A stretch of 64,000 nucleotides of DNA from Streptomyces sp. STR69 (GCF_024519455.1 NZ_JALJRY010000014.1:124001-188000), one strand, 5' to 3'; counted from the stretch's first letter, positions 1 to 8,427 are shown. Translations and numbers: made by a program. Notes: a model not told the origin generated them from the sequence alone.

Positions 1-713
1 TCCTCCAGATCGTACGGGAGTTGTGGGACGGCAAGACCGTCGACCTGGCCGGGGAGCACCTGCGGGTCGAGGACGCGAAGCTGGCGCGGCTGCCGGAGCC
101 GGTGCCCGAGGTGTACTTCGGGGGATCGTCGCCGATCGCGGGCGAGATCGCGGCCAAGTACGTGGACGTGTACCTGACGTGGGGCGAGCCGCCGGCCCAG
201 GTCGCCGAGAAGATCGCGTGGATCAGGGGGCTGGCGGCGAAGGAGGGGCGGACGCTTCGGTTCGGTATCCGGCTGCATGTGATCACGCGTGACACGTCGG
301 CGGAGGCCTGGGCCGAGGCGGACCGGCTGCTCGAAGGGTTCGACTCGGACACCGTGAAGTCCGTGCAGGCGGGGCTCGCGAGAAGTGAGTCCGAAGGGCA
401 GCAGCGGATGCTGGCCCTGCACGGGGGCAGCCGGGACGGGCTGGAGATCCACCCCAACCTGTGGGCCGGGATCGGGTTGGTCCGTGGCGGGGCGGGAACG
501 GCGTTGGTCGGCAGCCATGAAGCGGTCGCCGAGCGGATCAAGGAGTATGCGGCGCTGGGGATCGAGGAGTTCGTGCTCTCTGGATATCCGCATCTGGAGG
601 AGGCGTACTGGTTCGGGGAAGGGGTGCTGCCGAGGCTGGCCGCAGAGGGAATCTGGCGGCACCCGGTCGGCGGGCAGCAGCCTGCTGGGGCACAGGTGCC
701 GTTCGCAGGCTGA
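1..713 (+). CDS. FMN-dependent alkanesulfonate monooxygenase (SsuD-like), 3' part
   Basis: The reading frame is open at the window edge (frame starts at base 3), so only about 236 C-terminal residues are present. The segment VYFGGSSPIAGEIAAKYVD, the later RFGIRLHVITRDT and the C-terminal VLSGYPHLEEAYWFGEGVLP match the end of the luciferase-like (LLM) flavin monooxygenase fold, specifically the SsuD group. SsuD uses reduced FMN and O2 to release sulfite from alkanesulfonates in the cytoplasm during sulfur starvation. The family is usually near 370-390 residues, so roughly a third is missing upstream. The gene converges on the acetyltransferase with a 7-base gap. Substrate specificity is inferred from similarity only. 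Confidence 0.85.
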   Translation, partial: LQIVRELWDGKTVDLAGEHLRVEDAKLARLPEPVPEVYFGGSSPIAGEIAAKYVDVYLTWGEPPAQVAEKIAWIRGLAAKEGRTLRFGIRLHVITRDTSAEAWAEADRLLEGFDSDTVKSVQAGLARSESEGQQRMLALHGGSRDGLEIHPNLWAGIGLVRGGAGTALVGSHEAVAERIKEYAALGIEEFVLSGYPHLEEAYWFGEGVLPRLAAEGIWRHPVGGQQPAGAQVPFAG

Positions 714-720
714 GCCGTGG

Positions 721-1956
721 TCAGAACCAGTGCAGGCAGTGCGGGGAGCGATCGGCCCGGAAGAGCGCGTCGGCGAGGGCTGCCGCGCCCGGGCGGTGGG
801 CCAGGATGTGTCCGGCTCGAACCAGCGTGCTCGGAGCGGTGCCGCCGAGATAGACCGAGCCCAGGTCGGTGATGTCCAGGGACAGGTCGGGCTCCCGGCC
901 CGTCGGGACGCACTCGGCCTTGCCGTCCCGGACGGTCAGCAGATAGCGGCCGTGCTCGTCGAGGAACGGGTCGTCGACGGCGAGGACGAGCTCCCCGTCC
1001 GTCGACCAGCCGCGCGCGGTCAGCGCACGCGGGACGTCCAGCAGCCGCACCCAGAGCCAGTCGGTGTCACCGCTCACCTCTCCGGCGCGGAAGTCCGTGA
1101 GCTGCCAGCGCAGCGGATGGCCGGGCGGGAAGTGCTTGAACACGACCTGACCGACCAGGTCGTGGCCGAGCACGAACCGGGCCAGCGCCGTGAAGACGGC
1201 GTCGTCGGTGGCGATGGTCTCGTCCACGGTCAGGGTCTGGGATTCACCGAGCGCATAGCTGGCGTAGCCGTCCGGGACCCCGTCGGCGTCACGGTGGACG
1301 GCGACGTAGCGAGGCTTAGGAGAGATCGGGGGCTGTCCCGCGCGCAGGGCCCACCAGCGGTGCGGCCTGGACAGTGCGCCGGGCTGTGCGCGGCGGTAGC
1401 GGTCGTAGACCTCCTCCAGGATCTCGCCGCACTTGGCGCGGGGCAGCAACTCGACCGAGCCGGAAGCCGAGTCGGAAGCCGGGCCGCCGGCCGTGTCGCG
1501 CGCCCGGGGCGGGGCGAGGGCGGCCCGGTGGCGCGGCACCGTCAGGCGCTGGGTGTAGGTCGCCGGTCCGTAGCCGAACCTGCGGTAGATCAGGGCCTCG
1601 GAGGCCAGCAGCACGGAGAGGGACTCCCCGCGGGACCGCTGCTCGGTGAGCTGGTGCCGCATCATCGCGCTGAGCACACCCTGACGTCGGTGCGAGGCCA
1701 GGACGCCGACGGCGGTCACCCCGCCGACCGGGACGACGGTCTCGCCGGGCAGAGTGAGCTCGAAGGAGTGTGCGCCGGCGGTCCCGATGGGCCGGCCGTC
1801 CGCTGTCGTGGCGAGCAGACAGCGGTCCATTTCGAGCGCGGACCACCAGAGACCGCCCCCGTCGGTCGGGGTTTCCGGGAAGAGTCCGAAGGCGGCATGG
1901 AGTGTGTCGACGAACACGTCGAGGTCCTCGTCGGTCGTGGGACGGATCTCCACCAC
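721..1956 (-). CDS. Eis-family GNAT N-acetyltransferase
   Basis: 411 residues from GTG at 1956, chosen because GGGAGG lies 8 bases upstream; the frame stays open to 2007. The protein begins EIRPTTDEDLDVFVDTLH and carries the acetyl-CoA binding signature VGVLASHRRQGVLSAMMRH. A second GNAT-like half and a C-terminal SCP2-like part (LSLDITDLGSVYLGG) follow, ending in Phe (CLHWF), as in Eis enzymes, whose C-terminal carboxylate acts in catalysis. Eis proteins acetylate amines of aminoglycosides and lysines. Here the substrate is unknown; a role in drug or metabolite acetylation is inference. The family length of about 400 residues fits. It is convergent with the SsuD-like gene. Confidence 0.85.
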   Translation of the reverse strand: MVEIRPTTDEDLDVFVDTLHAAFGLFPETPTDGGGLWWSALEMDRCLLATTADGRPIGTAGAHSFELTLPGETVVPVGGVTAVGVLASHRRQGVLSAMMRHQLTEQRSRGESLSVLLASEALIYRRFGYGPATYTQRLTVPRHRAALAPPRARDTAGGPASDSASGSVELLPRAKCGEILEEVYDRYRRAQPGALSRPHRWWALRAGQPPISPKPRYVAVHRDADGVPDGYASYALGESQTLTVDETIATDDAVFTALARFVLGHDLVGQVVFKHFPPGHPLRWQLTDFRAGEVSGDTDWLWVRLLDVPRALTARGWSTDGELVLAVDDPFLDEHGRYLLTVRDGKAECVPTGREPDLSLDITDLGSVYLGGTAPSTLVRAGHILAHRPGAAALADALFRADRSPHCLHWF

Positions 1957-2032
1957 TGTCGCTGCCTCCCGGGGATGCCGGCACCACGTCCCGTGATGCC
2001 CCGCCACAGTGCAGCGTCGCTCCGCGACCGGG

Positions 2033-3070
2033 TCAAACGAATTTCGAGTCGGACAGTGCCTTCAGGTGGGCGGCTCTCGACTCCGCCGTCTGGCCCTGAA
2101 CCAGCAGGAACAGGGCCTCGCGCGCGAGGCGTTGGGCCCTGTTCGTCAAGGACAGGGATCTGCCGCCGCCGGCCACCACGGCCGCCGTCGTGGCCGTCAT
2201 CAGCACTTCGTACGCCTGTGTCCTGAGGGCCAGCCGCTCGGCCAGGTGCTCGTGCGGTACCGGGTGTTCGGCCAGGGCGTAGGCCTGTTCGCGTACCTCG
2301 TCGAGGCGGGTGCGGAGCGGGTCGGCGGTGTCGTCGTCCAGCAGGGCGAGTGCCGCCGCCGCGACTCCGAACACCGCCGGGGACGCGTTCGTCGGCTTCG
2401 GGCGGTCGTCCTTCGCCCACACCGCGTACGGCGCGCGCACGGCCACCGCCTCCTCGGGGAGCCACAGGCCGTCCAGCTCCAGCGACACGGTCCGGGAAGC
2501 GGTAAGTGCCGCCAGCCGCATCGGAGTTGATGGGCGAAGGCCGGGTTGCTCCCGCGCGTCCGTGAACGCGAACAACGCCTCGTCCGCGTCCGTCACCCCC
2601 GCCAGCAGCATCACGTCGTTCAGGCCCCAGCCCGTGTACCAGGGAACCGTCCCGTCGAACCGCCAGCCGCCCCGCTCCCGCGACACCCGGACGGGGACGC
2701 GGGGATACGCCCGCAGATGCGCGTACGCCACCCCGGACATCAGCTCGCCTCGCGAGAGCGGTCCCAACAGGCGTTCCCGTACCGGCAGTTCGCTCTTCGC
2801 CAACGTCATGACGGGCGTGTGGTGCTGCGTCTGCACGAACCACGTGGAGCAGCATGCCCCGGCCAGGATCTCCGCCGTCTCCCTCGCCACCGCGCCGGGT
2901 GCCGCCGAGCCGCCGTAGGCCACGGGGGCGCTCAGGCCCAGGAGGCCGGAGCGTTTGACGGCCTCGATGTGGCTCGCCGGTACGCCCTCCTGGTCGACCT
3001 GTTCGGCGTGCGGGGCGAGGAGGCCGTCCGCCAGCCGGTGGGCGCGGGCGACGAGATCGTGGGAGGTCAT
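2033..3070 (-). CDS. Acyl-CoA dehydrogenase family protein
   Basis: 345 residues, cytoplasmic and probably FAD-binding. The N-terminal helical domain (LVARAHRLADGLLAPHAEQVD, then EAVKRSGLLGLSAPVAYGGS) and the middle beta domain (GWRFDGTVPWYTGWGLNDVML) are typical of acyl-CoA dehydrogenases or the related flavin-dependent hydroxylase components. The C-terminal helical domain contains AYEVLMTATTAAVVAGGGRSL and LAREALFLLVQGQ. It is about 30-40 residues shorter than classical family members, and I cannot place a catalytic Glu, so a desulfurization- or hydroxylase-type role (DszC-like) is possible. ATG at 3070 has GGGAG about 10 bases upstream. It stands alone between the acetyltransferase and the NCS1 permease. 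Confidence 0.75.
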   Translation of the reverse strand: MTSHDLVARAHRLADGLLAPHAEQVDQEGVPASHIEAVKRSGLLGLSAPVAYGGSAAPGAVARETAEILAGACCSTWFVQTQHHTPVMTLAKSELPVRERLLGPLSRGELMSGVAYAHLRAYPRVPVRVSRERGGWRFDGTVPWYTGWGLNDVMLLAGVTDADEALFAFTDAREQPGLRPSTPMRLAALTASRTVSLELDGLWLPEEAVAVRAPYAVWAKDDRPKPTNASPAVFGVAAAALALLDDDTADPLRTRLDEVREQAYALAEHPVPHEHLAERLALRTQAYEVLMTATTAAVVAGGGRSLSLTNRAQRLAREALFLLVQGQTAESRAAHLKALSDSKFV

Positions 3071-3161
3071 GCGGGTGATTCTCCCGATCGGCCGGGCCGG
3101 TCACGCGCGACGCTCCGGCCCGTGTCGCAGGACGCGGGCCGGAGCGGTGGGGACGCGGTGG

Positions 3162-4859
3162 TCAGTCGGCCGAGCGTACGGCCGGCATCGCGAGGTCGAC
3201 CGGGCCGGTCGCGCCGGGGCCGGTCTTGCAGGAGTCGTGGCAGTCCTTGTCCAGGCTGCAGCAGAGGGAGCAGATCGGGCCGGAGTGGAAGGGGCAGTTC
3301 GCCACATCGGGGCGCTCGAAGGCCGTCGCGCAGACCGTGCAGGTGAGTTCCACGGCCGAGGGCAGGCCGTCGGGGCCGAGCAGCGGCTCGTCCAGATCGT
3401 CGAGGCGGGCGATGTAGTACTTGCCCTTGGTGAGGTACGCGAACAGGGGCGAGAGGACCATCGCCAGGAACAGGGCGATGAAGGGGGAGTACGCCTTGCC
3501 GTAGTCGCCGAACGCCTCGAAGTACGCGGCGATCGAGACGGCGGAGGCGATGAGCATCGAGCCGAAGCCGACCGGGTTGAAGTTGTACAGGTGGGCGCGC
3601 TTGAACTCGATGTAGGACGGGCTGAGTTTGAGCGGCTTGTTGATGACGAGGTCAGCGACGACCGCGCCGATCCAGGCGATCGCCACGTTGGAGTAGAAGC
3701 CGAGGACCGTGTTGAGGAAGCCGAAGACGCCGCCCTCCATCAGGGCCAGGGCGATGCCCACGTTGAGGAAGATGTAGACCACGCGGCCCGGGTGACGGTG
3801 TGTCAGACGGGAGAAGAAGTTCGACCAGGACAGCGAACCGGAGTACGCGTTCGTCGAGTTGATCTTTATCTGGGAGAGGATCACGAAGAACGTGGCGAGG
3901 CCCAGGGCGACTGGAGCGGCGAAGGTCTTGAAGCCGTGCACGTACTGCTGGATGGGCTCGTTGGCCTTGGCCAGGCCGACGCTGCCGGCGATGTAGAAGG
4001 CCAGGAACGCGCCGCCCATCTGCTTCGCCGCACCGAGGATCACCCAGCCGGGACCGGCGGAGAGCACCGCGCCCCACCACTTCTTGGCGTTCTGCGGGGT
4101 CTTGTCGGGCATGAAGCGCAGATAGTCGACCTGCTCACCGATCTGCGCGATCAGCGACAGTGCCACACCGGCGCCCGCGCCGACTCCGAGCATGCTGATG
4201 CTCGAACCGGTGGGGGAGTTGCCCGCGAAGTGGGTGAACTGCGAGAACTTGCCCGGCTCCTGGATCGCGATGGACACGAACGGCGCGACCATCAGCACCA
4301 GCCACACCGGCTGCGTCCACACCTGCATCTTGGAGAGCGCGGTCATGCCGTAGATCACCAGCGGCAGGATGATCAGCGAGCAGATCAAGTAGCCGACGGC
4401 CAGCGGGATGTGCAGGCCCAGGTCCAACGCCTGGGCCATGATCGAGCCTTCGAGGGCGAAGAAGATGAAGGTGAAGCTGGCGTAGATGACCGACGTGAGG
4501 GTCGAGCCGAGGTAGCCGAAGCCGGCGCCCCGGGTCAACAGGTCCATGTCGATGGAGTACTTGGCCGAGTAGTACGAGATCGGGATGCCGGTGAGGAAGA
4601 TCGTCACCGCCGCCGCCAGGATCGCCACCATGGCGCTGGAGAAGCCGTTCGAGATCGCGATCGAGCCGCCGATGGCGAAGTCGGCGAGGTACGCGATGCC
4701 GCCGAGAGCGGTGGTGGCCACCACGTACGGCGTCCAGCGACGGAAGGACTTCGGCGCGTAGCGCAGCGAGTAGTCCTCCAGCGTGTCGTTCTGCGCCCAG
4801 TCGTTGTAGGTCCGTCCGGCAGCCGTTGCCGGCGCCTCTTTGTCGACGATCTCCGTCAC
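3162..4859 (-). CDS. NCS1-family purine/cytosine permease with cysteine-rich C-terminal tail
   Basis: 565 residues from GTG at 4859, with GAGGGA 7 bases upstream; an in-frame GTG at 4877 has a worse ribosome site. About twelve hydrophobic segments cover residues 45-490. The NCS1 pattern is clear: an N-terminal YNDWAQNDTLEDYSLRYAP, then GYLGSTLTSVIYASFTFIF and INSTNAYSGSLSWSNFFSR. Such permeases import nucleobases, allantoin or related compounds with H+ or Na+. The odd part is the cytoplasmic tail, residues 507-544, with eight cysteines in a C-x2-C-x11-C-x7-C-x2-C-C-x5-C-x3-C pattern (ICSLCCSLDKDCHDSC), which looks metal- or Fe-S-binding. Ordinary NCS1 permeases end without it. I recall similar cysteine stretches in NCS1-sensor kinase fusions, but no kinase follows here. 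Confidence 0.85.
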   Translation of the reverse strand: MTEIVDKEAPATAAGRTYNDWAQNDTLEDYSLRYAPKSFRRWTPYVVATTALGGIAYLADFAIGGSIAISNGFSSAMVAILAAAVTIFLTGIPISYYSAKYSIDMDLLTRGAGFGYLGSTLTSVIYASFTFIFFALEGSIMAQALDLGLHIPLAVGYLICSLIILPLVIYGMTALSKMQVWTQPVWLVLMVAPFVSIAIQEPGKFSQFTHFAGNSPTGSSISMLGVGAGAGVALSLIAQIGEQVDYLRFMPDKTPQNAKKWWGAVLSAGPGWVILGAAKQMGGAFLAFYIAGSVGLAKANEPIQQYVHGFKTFAAPVALGLATFFVILSQIKINSTNAYSGSLSWSNFFSRLTHRHPGRVVYIFLNVGIALALMEGGVFGFLNTVLGFYSNVAIAWIGAVVADLVINKPLKLSPSYIEFKRAHLYNFNPVGFGSMLIASAVSIAAYFEAFGDYGKAYSPFIALFLAMVLSPLFAYLTKGKYYIARLDDLDEPLLGPDGLPSAVELTCTVCATAFERPDVANCPFHSGPICSLCCSLDKDCHDSCKTGPGATGPVDLAMPAVRSAD

Positions 4860-5072
4860 GACACTTCCCTCTTCCACGGGTGTGGGTCATCTCCCGGACG
4901 GCCCGGGGGAGTTGGACGGAAGAGTCACGCCGAATTGTTTCCCGGCCGTTTCGCCCGCTTTAAATGAGGGAGCTTTCAAAATTCTTTTGGCGACGCGCGT
5001 AGATTTAATTGATACTTCCTGTGGAAACTATTTCTGCGGGAAGGTAGCCTGGGTCCTGGCAGGTGGGGGAGG
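4860..5072 (-). promoter_or_regulatory. Intergenic region with AT-rich tract upstream of the permease
   Basis: This gap separates the binding-protein stop codon from the permease start on the same strand. Bases about 4930-5045 are unusually AT-rich for this genome (for example ATTTAATTGATACTT and CTTTAAATGAGG). The permease promoter and leader most likely lie here, so the permease need not be cotranscribed with the upstream gene. No clear -35/-10 pair or terminator hairpin could be assigned. Confidence 0.35.
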
Positions 5073-6155
5073 TCAGAGTTGGGCGACGATGTCGAAGTCG
5101 AAGGCGTCCGCCCGCGCCAGATACAGCCGTTGGCGGAGGTGGTTGCCGTGCAGACGCAGTACGCCTCTCGGGCCCTCGTACGAAACCGTGCCGCCCACCG
5201 CGCACATGGCGCCCACATCGAGCGACCGTGCCCGCTCCGCCAGTGCCGCCAGCAGTCGTACGCCTTCGAAGCACGACTCTCCGAGGCTGCCCACGACAGG
5301 TGCCTCCACGCCGAAGCGAGCCGCGTAACGCCCGCTGAAATCAAGGCTTTCGGCGGTGGCGAGGGTCTCGAAGTAGCCGGCCGCCGCCCACAGGCCCTCG
5401 GTGGCCTCCGCGCCCGTGGCCAGCAGGATGTTCTCGTCCATGTGCGTGCTCAGCCGCAGACACCGCTGGTGCAACCCGCGTGCGGCGAACACCCTGTTGA
5501 AGCGCGCAGCGTCGTCGCCGACGAGCAGCATCAGTACGGCGTCCGCCTCGCACTGCTCGACGCGGCGCAGGACCGGGCCGAACTCGTAAGTGCCGAGAGG
5601 GACGAAGATCTCGTCGCGCACCCGGCCGCCGCACTCCCGGGCGTAGCGGCGGGCCGCCCGTGCGGTGACGCGCGGCCACACGTAGTCGTTGCCCACCGTG
5701 CACCAGCGGCGCGCGCCGGTCTCCTCCGTCAACAGGCGCATGGCGGGCAGGAGTTGGGCCGCGTCGGTCTCGCCGGTCAGGAACACGCCGGGGGTGCGCT
5801 CGCCGCCCTCGTACTGCGCGGTGTAGATGTACGGCACCCGGCCCGCGATGCGCGGCACCAGCGCCTTGCGGACCGCCGAGGTGTGCCAGCCGACCACCGC
5901 GTCGACCGCGCGCATCGACACCAACACCTCGACCTCGGCGGCCACTTGCTCCGCCGGGGCGCCGCCGTCCACCACGATCAGCCGGACCTCGCGGCCCAAC
6001 ACCCCGCCGGCGGCGTTGAGTTCCTCCACGGCGAGCTGCGCGGCCAGTTCGCAGGACGGACCGAAGACGCCCGCGGGACCCCGCAGCGGGACGACCAGTG
6101 CCACGACCAGAGTCCTGATCGGGCCGCTGATCCGCCCGGGCGGCAGGGAACGCAC
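5073..6155 (-). CDS. AmiC/urea-type periplasmic-binding-protein family sensor (Peripla_BP_5-like)
   Basis: 360 residues from GTG at 6155, preceded by GGAGGT at a 6-base spacing. The same frame runs open to 6971, but that extension covers the MarR gene and is a GC artefact. The fold opens with VVALVVPLRGPAGVFGPSCELAAQLAVEELN, then GREVRLIVVDGG and VDAVVGWHTSAVRKALVP, which is the type 1 periplasmic-binding pattern of AmiC and amide/urea ABC binding proteins. There is no lipobox or convincing signal peptide, so it may be a cytosolic ligand sensor like AmiC rather than a transporter subunit. No ABC permease genes accompany it; the neighbour downstream on the same strand is the NCS1 permease, which may share its ligand (inference). 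Confidence 0.75.
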   Translation of the reverse strand: MRSLPPGRISGPIRTLVVALVVPLRGPAGVFGPSCELAAQLAVEELNAAGGVLGREVRLIVVDGGAPAEQVAAEVEVLVSMRAVDAVVGWHTSAVRKALVPRIAGRVPYIYTAQYEGGERTPGVFLTGETDAAQLLPAMRLLTEETGARRWCTVGNDYVWPRVTARAARRYARECGGRVRDEIFVPLGTYEFGPVLRRVEQCEADAVLMLLVGDDAARFNRVFAARGLHQRCLRLSTHMDENILLATGAEATEGLWAAAGYFETLATAESLDFSGRYAARFGVEAPVVGSLGESCFEGVRLLAALAERARSLDVGAMCAVGGTVSYEGPRGVLRLHGNHLRQRLYLARADAFDFDIVAQL

Positions 6156-6266
6156 CAGACCACCTCCGTGAGGGCATGAGGGCACGGAAACCGGTCCCGG
6201 CCCCGGCGCCCTCGCAGAGGCTCGTAATCTGAACCGCACAGTAGACCTACCGGAAGGACAGCGGCA

Positions 6267-6743
6267 ATGTCGTCCGTACCGTCGCCGGGCCTCGCCCATC
6301 TGCTCGCGCACGCCGAGCGGCGCCTGGGCCGGCGCATGGCCGTCGTGCTGGCCGAGGAGGAGTGTTCGGTCGAGCAGTGGCGGGTCCTGTCGATCATCGC
6401 GGACGGCAGGGGACATCCGATGACCGAGATCGCCGACCAGGTCCTGATGCCAGCACCGAGCCTGACCAAGCTGGTGGACCGGATGGTCGCCGACAACCTC
6501 GTCCACCGCCGCCCCGACCGGGCCGACCGCCGCCGCGTCCTGCTCCACCTCACCGCCCGGGGCCGCACCCTCCACCAGCGCGCCGCGCACCGCCTCCTCA
6601 CCGACCAGACCCGGCTGCTCGACGCGATCGACGACCACGGCGACCTCGTACGACTGCTCGCGAGGCTCACGGCGGTGCTGGACCAGGAGCCAGCGGAAGA
6701 GAACGGTGACGAGCACGCGGAGAAAATCCTGCCGGTTTCCTGA
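6267..6743 (+). CDS. MarR-family transcriptional regulator
   Basis: 158 residues. A winged helix-turn-helix is visible at about residues 30-100: CSVEQWRVLSIIADGRGHPM, the recognition helix region PAPSLTKLVDRMVADNLV, and the wing RRPDRADRRRVLLHLT, all standard for MarR proteins. ATG at 6267 has GGAAGGA 9 bases upstream. It is divergent from the AmiC-like gene (111-base gap), which suggests it may regulate that gene, itself, or both. MarR proteins bind DNA as dimers and release on small ligands, often phenolics; the ligand cannot be told from the sequence. Confidence 0.88.
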   Translation: MSSVPSPGLAHLLAHAERRLGRRMAVVLAEEECSVEQWRVLSIIADGRGHPMTEIADQVLMPAPSLTKLVDRMVADNLVHRRPDRADRRRVLLHLTARGRTLHQRAAHRLLTDQTRLLDAIDDHGDLVRLLARLTAVLDQEPAEENGDEHAEKILPVS

Positions 6744-6750
6744 GACGCGG

Positions 6751-6776
6751 TGTCGATCCGGGAGCATGGCGTTCGT
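6751..6776 (+). promoter_or_regulatory. Candidate ECF-type promoter for the DGPF-sigma pair
   Basis: TGTCGA at 6751-6756 is followed after 17 bases by CGT at 6774-6776, about 50 bases before the DGPF protein start. A TGTCGA -35 element resembles what I recall for ECF42 promoters, which would make the pair autoregulated. The -10 assignment is weak. Confidence 0.4.
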
Positions 6777-6824
6777 GTAGGAGGTGGAAGTACCCCGAGA
6801 ACCCCCTGCGCCATGGAGGACGTT

Positions 6825-7181
6825 ATGCAGCACTACCTGCTCAGTGTGATCACGCCGACCGACGGACAGATGCCCTCGCCCGAGGAGATGGCGGAGATCG
6901 TCCGCAAGCTGGAGATCTTCCACGACGAACTCCAGGCCGCCGGTGCCTGGGTCTTCGCCGGCGGACTGCACGGCCCGGAGACGGCCACCGTGCTGCGCCC
7001 CAAGGACGGCGACGTGCTGATCACCGACGGCCCGTACGCCGAGGGCAAGGAGTATCTGGGCGGACTCTGCCTGATCAAGGCGGCCGACCTGGACGCGGCC
7101 CTGGAGTGGGGCAAGCGGGCGACCTGGGCCACCACCCTGCCCATCGAGGTGCGCCCCTTCATGAATACGTCCGAGGGCTGA
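6825..7181 (+). CDS. YCII/DGPF-domain protein paired with ECF sigma factor
   Basis: 118 residues from ATG at 6825, with GGAGG at a 5-base spacing; the in-frame ATG at 6813 overlaps this ribosome site and is less likely. The ferredoxin-like YCII fold shows the signature ITDGPYAEGKEYLGGLCLI, the DGPF motif. Such small proteins are genetically linked to ECF42 sigma factors in actinobacteria and elsewhere. Their biochemical role is unsettled, and no anti-sigma activity has been established to my knowledge. The stop codon overlaps the sigma factor ATG (TGATG), implying translational coupling. Confidence 0.88.
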   Translation: MQHYLLSVITPTDGQMPSPEEMAEIVRKLEIFHDELQAAGAWVFAGGLHGPETATVLRPKDGDVLITDGPYAEGKEYLGGLCLIKAADLDAALEWGKRATWATTLPIEVRPFMNTSEG

Positions 7182-8377
7182 TGGCTTTCGACACCGACAT
7201 CGAGGCCGTCTTCCGTACCGAGTACGGGCGCGCGGTCTCCGTCCTGGTCCGCTTCCTCGGCGATATCGACCTCGCCGAGGAAGCGGTCCAGGACGCCTTC
7301 ACCACGGCCGTGCAGAAATGGCCGGAGACCGGTGTGCCGCCGAGTCCGGCCGGGTGGATCATCACGACCGCACGCAACCGCGCGATCGACCGGCTGCGCC
7401 GGGAGTCCTCCCGGGAGGCCCGGCACAGCGAGGCCGCCCTGCTGTACGCGTCCGACGCGCCCGCCGAGGAGGGACCCGTGCGCGACGACCGGCTCCGTCT
7501 GATCTTCACCTGCTGCCACCCGGCACTCGCCACCCAGGCGCAGGTCGCGCTCACCCTGCGGCTGCTCGGCGGGCTCACCACCGCCCGGATCGCCCGCGCC
7601 TTCCTGGTGCCGGAGCCGACGATGGCCCAGCGTCTCGTCCGCGCCAAGGCCAAGATCCGCGACGCGGGAATCCCGTACCGGGTGCCCCGCGACGCCGACC
7701 TCCCCGACCGGCTCAAGGGCGTGCTGGCCGTCGTCTACCTGATCTTCAACGAGGGCTACACCGACTCGCCCGAACTGTGCGCCGAAGCCCTGCGCCTCGG
7801 CTGCCTCCTCTCCGAGCTGATGCCGGACGAGCCCGAGGTCACCGGACTGCTCGCGCTGATGCTGCTCGTCGAGTCGCGCCGGGCCGCCCGGGAGGGCGCG
7901 AACGGCGAGCTGGTGCCGCTGCCCGAGCAGGACCGCGACCGGTGGGGCCGCGAGCTGATCGCCGACGGCCAGTCACTCGTCCGGCGGTGCCTGCGGCTGA
8001 ACAACCCCGGGCCGTACCAGATCCAGGCAGCGATCAACGCCGTGCACAGCGACGCGTGGACGGCGGACGCGACGGACTGGGGACAGATCCTCCAGCTCTA
8101 CGACCAGCTCATGGCCGTCGCGCCGAGCCCGGTCGTCGCCCTCAACCGGGCCGTCGCCGTCGCCGAGGTGGACGGCCCCCGCAAGGCCCTCGACCTCGTG
8201 GACGCGCTGGACCTCGACGACTACCACGTGCTGCACGCGGTGCGCGCCGATCTGCTGCGGCGCCTGGGCCGCCACTCGGAGGCGGTAACGGCGTACGAGG
8301 CGGCCCTCGCCCGGACGGAGAGCGCGGCCGAGCGCGGTTACCTGGAACGCCGCTGCCGGGAACTCGTGCGGATGTGA
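7181..8377 (+). CDS. ECF RNA polymerase sigma factor, ECF42-type with C-terminal extension
   Basis: 398 residues from the ATG that overlaps the DGPF stop. Sigma region 2 is at about residues 10-75 (EYGRAVSVLVRFLGDIDLAE, then PAGWIITTARNRAIDRLRR). Region 4 is at about 110-165 (LTLRLLGGLTTARIARAFLV, PEPTMAQRLVRAKAKIR). The long C-terminal part holds FNEGYTDSPELCAEALRLG and ends in TPR-like repeats (VVALNRAVAVAEVDGPRKAL; LRRLGRHSEAVTAYEAAL). This layout and the adjacent DGPF protein define group ECF42, which lacks a classical anti-sigma factor; the C-terminal extension is thought to control activity. ECF42 regulons often include DGPF genes themselves. Confidence 0.9.
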   Translation: MAFDTDIEAVFRTEYGRAVSVLVRFLGDIDLAEEAVQDAFTTAVQKWPETGVPPSPAGWIITTARNRAIDRLRRESSREARHSEAALLYASDAPAEEGPVRDDRLRLIFTCCHPALATQAQVALTLRLLGGLTTARIARAFLVPEPTMAQRLVRAKAKIRDAGIPYRVPRDADLPDRLKGVLAVVYLIFNEGYTDSPELCAEALRLGCLLSELMPDEPEVTGLLALMLLVESRRAAREGANGELVPLPEQDRDRWGRELIADGQSLVRRCLRLNNPGPYQIQAAINAVHSDAWTADATDWGQILQLYDQLMAVAPSPVVALNRAVAVAEVDGPRKALDLVDALDLDDYHVLHAVRADLLRRLGRHSEAVTAYEAALARTESAAERGYLERRCRELVRM

Positions 8378-8407
8378 CAGCCGTCACGTGGGGAGTGACC
8401 ATGTTCC

Positions 8408-8427
8408 CACCGGAATTTTCTCCGGTG
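8408..8427. other. Small perfect hairpin between sigma factor and aldehyde dehydrogenase genes
   Basis: CACCGGA (8408-8414) and TCCGGTG (8421-8427) form a 7-bp perfect stem with a 6-base AT-rich loop. No T-run follows, so it is not a classical intrinsic terminator. It sits in the leader or promoter region of the downstream gene, next to an AT-rich tract (8438-8452). Confidence 0.4.

Noticed and set aside
2955..4967. 670-codon plus-strand open frame opposite the NCS1 permease
   Set aside because: Its translation is repetitive Arg/Asp/Glu/His text typical of antisense reading of membrane-protein codons, and it has no homology.
6156..6971. Open minus-strand frame extending the AmiC-like gene to 6971
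   Set aside because: It is antisense to the MarR gene, has no recognizable domain, and a good GTG start with ribosome site lies at 6155. Long open frames on the reverse strand are expected at this GC content.
8408..8427. Intrinsic terminator after the sigma factor gene
   Set aside because: The stem is perfect but only 7 bp and is not followed by a T-run, so it is recorded as a hairpin only.
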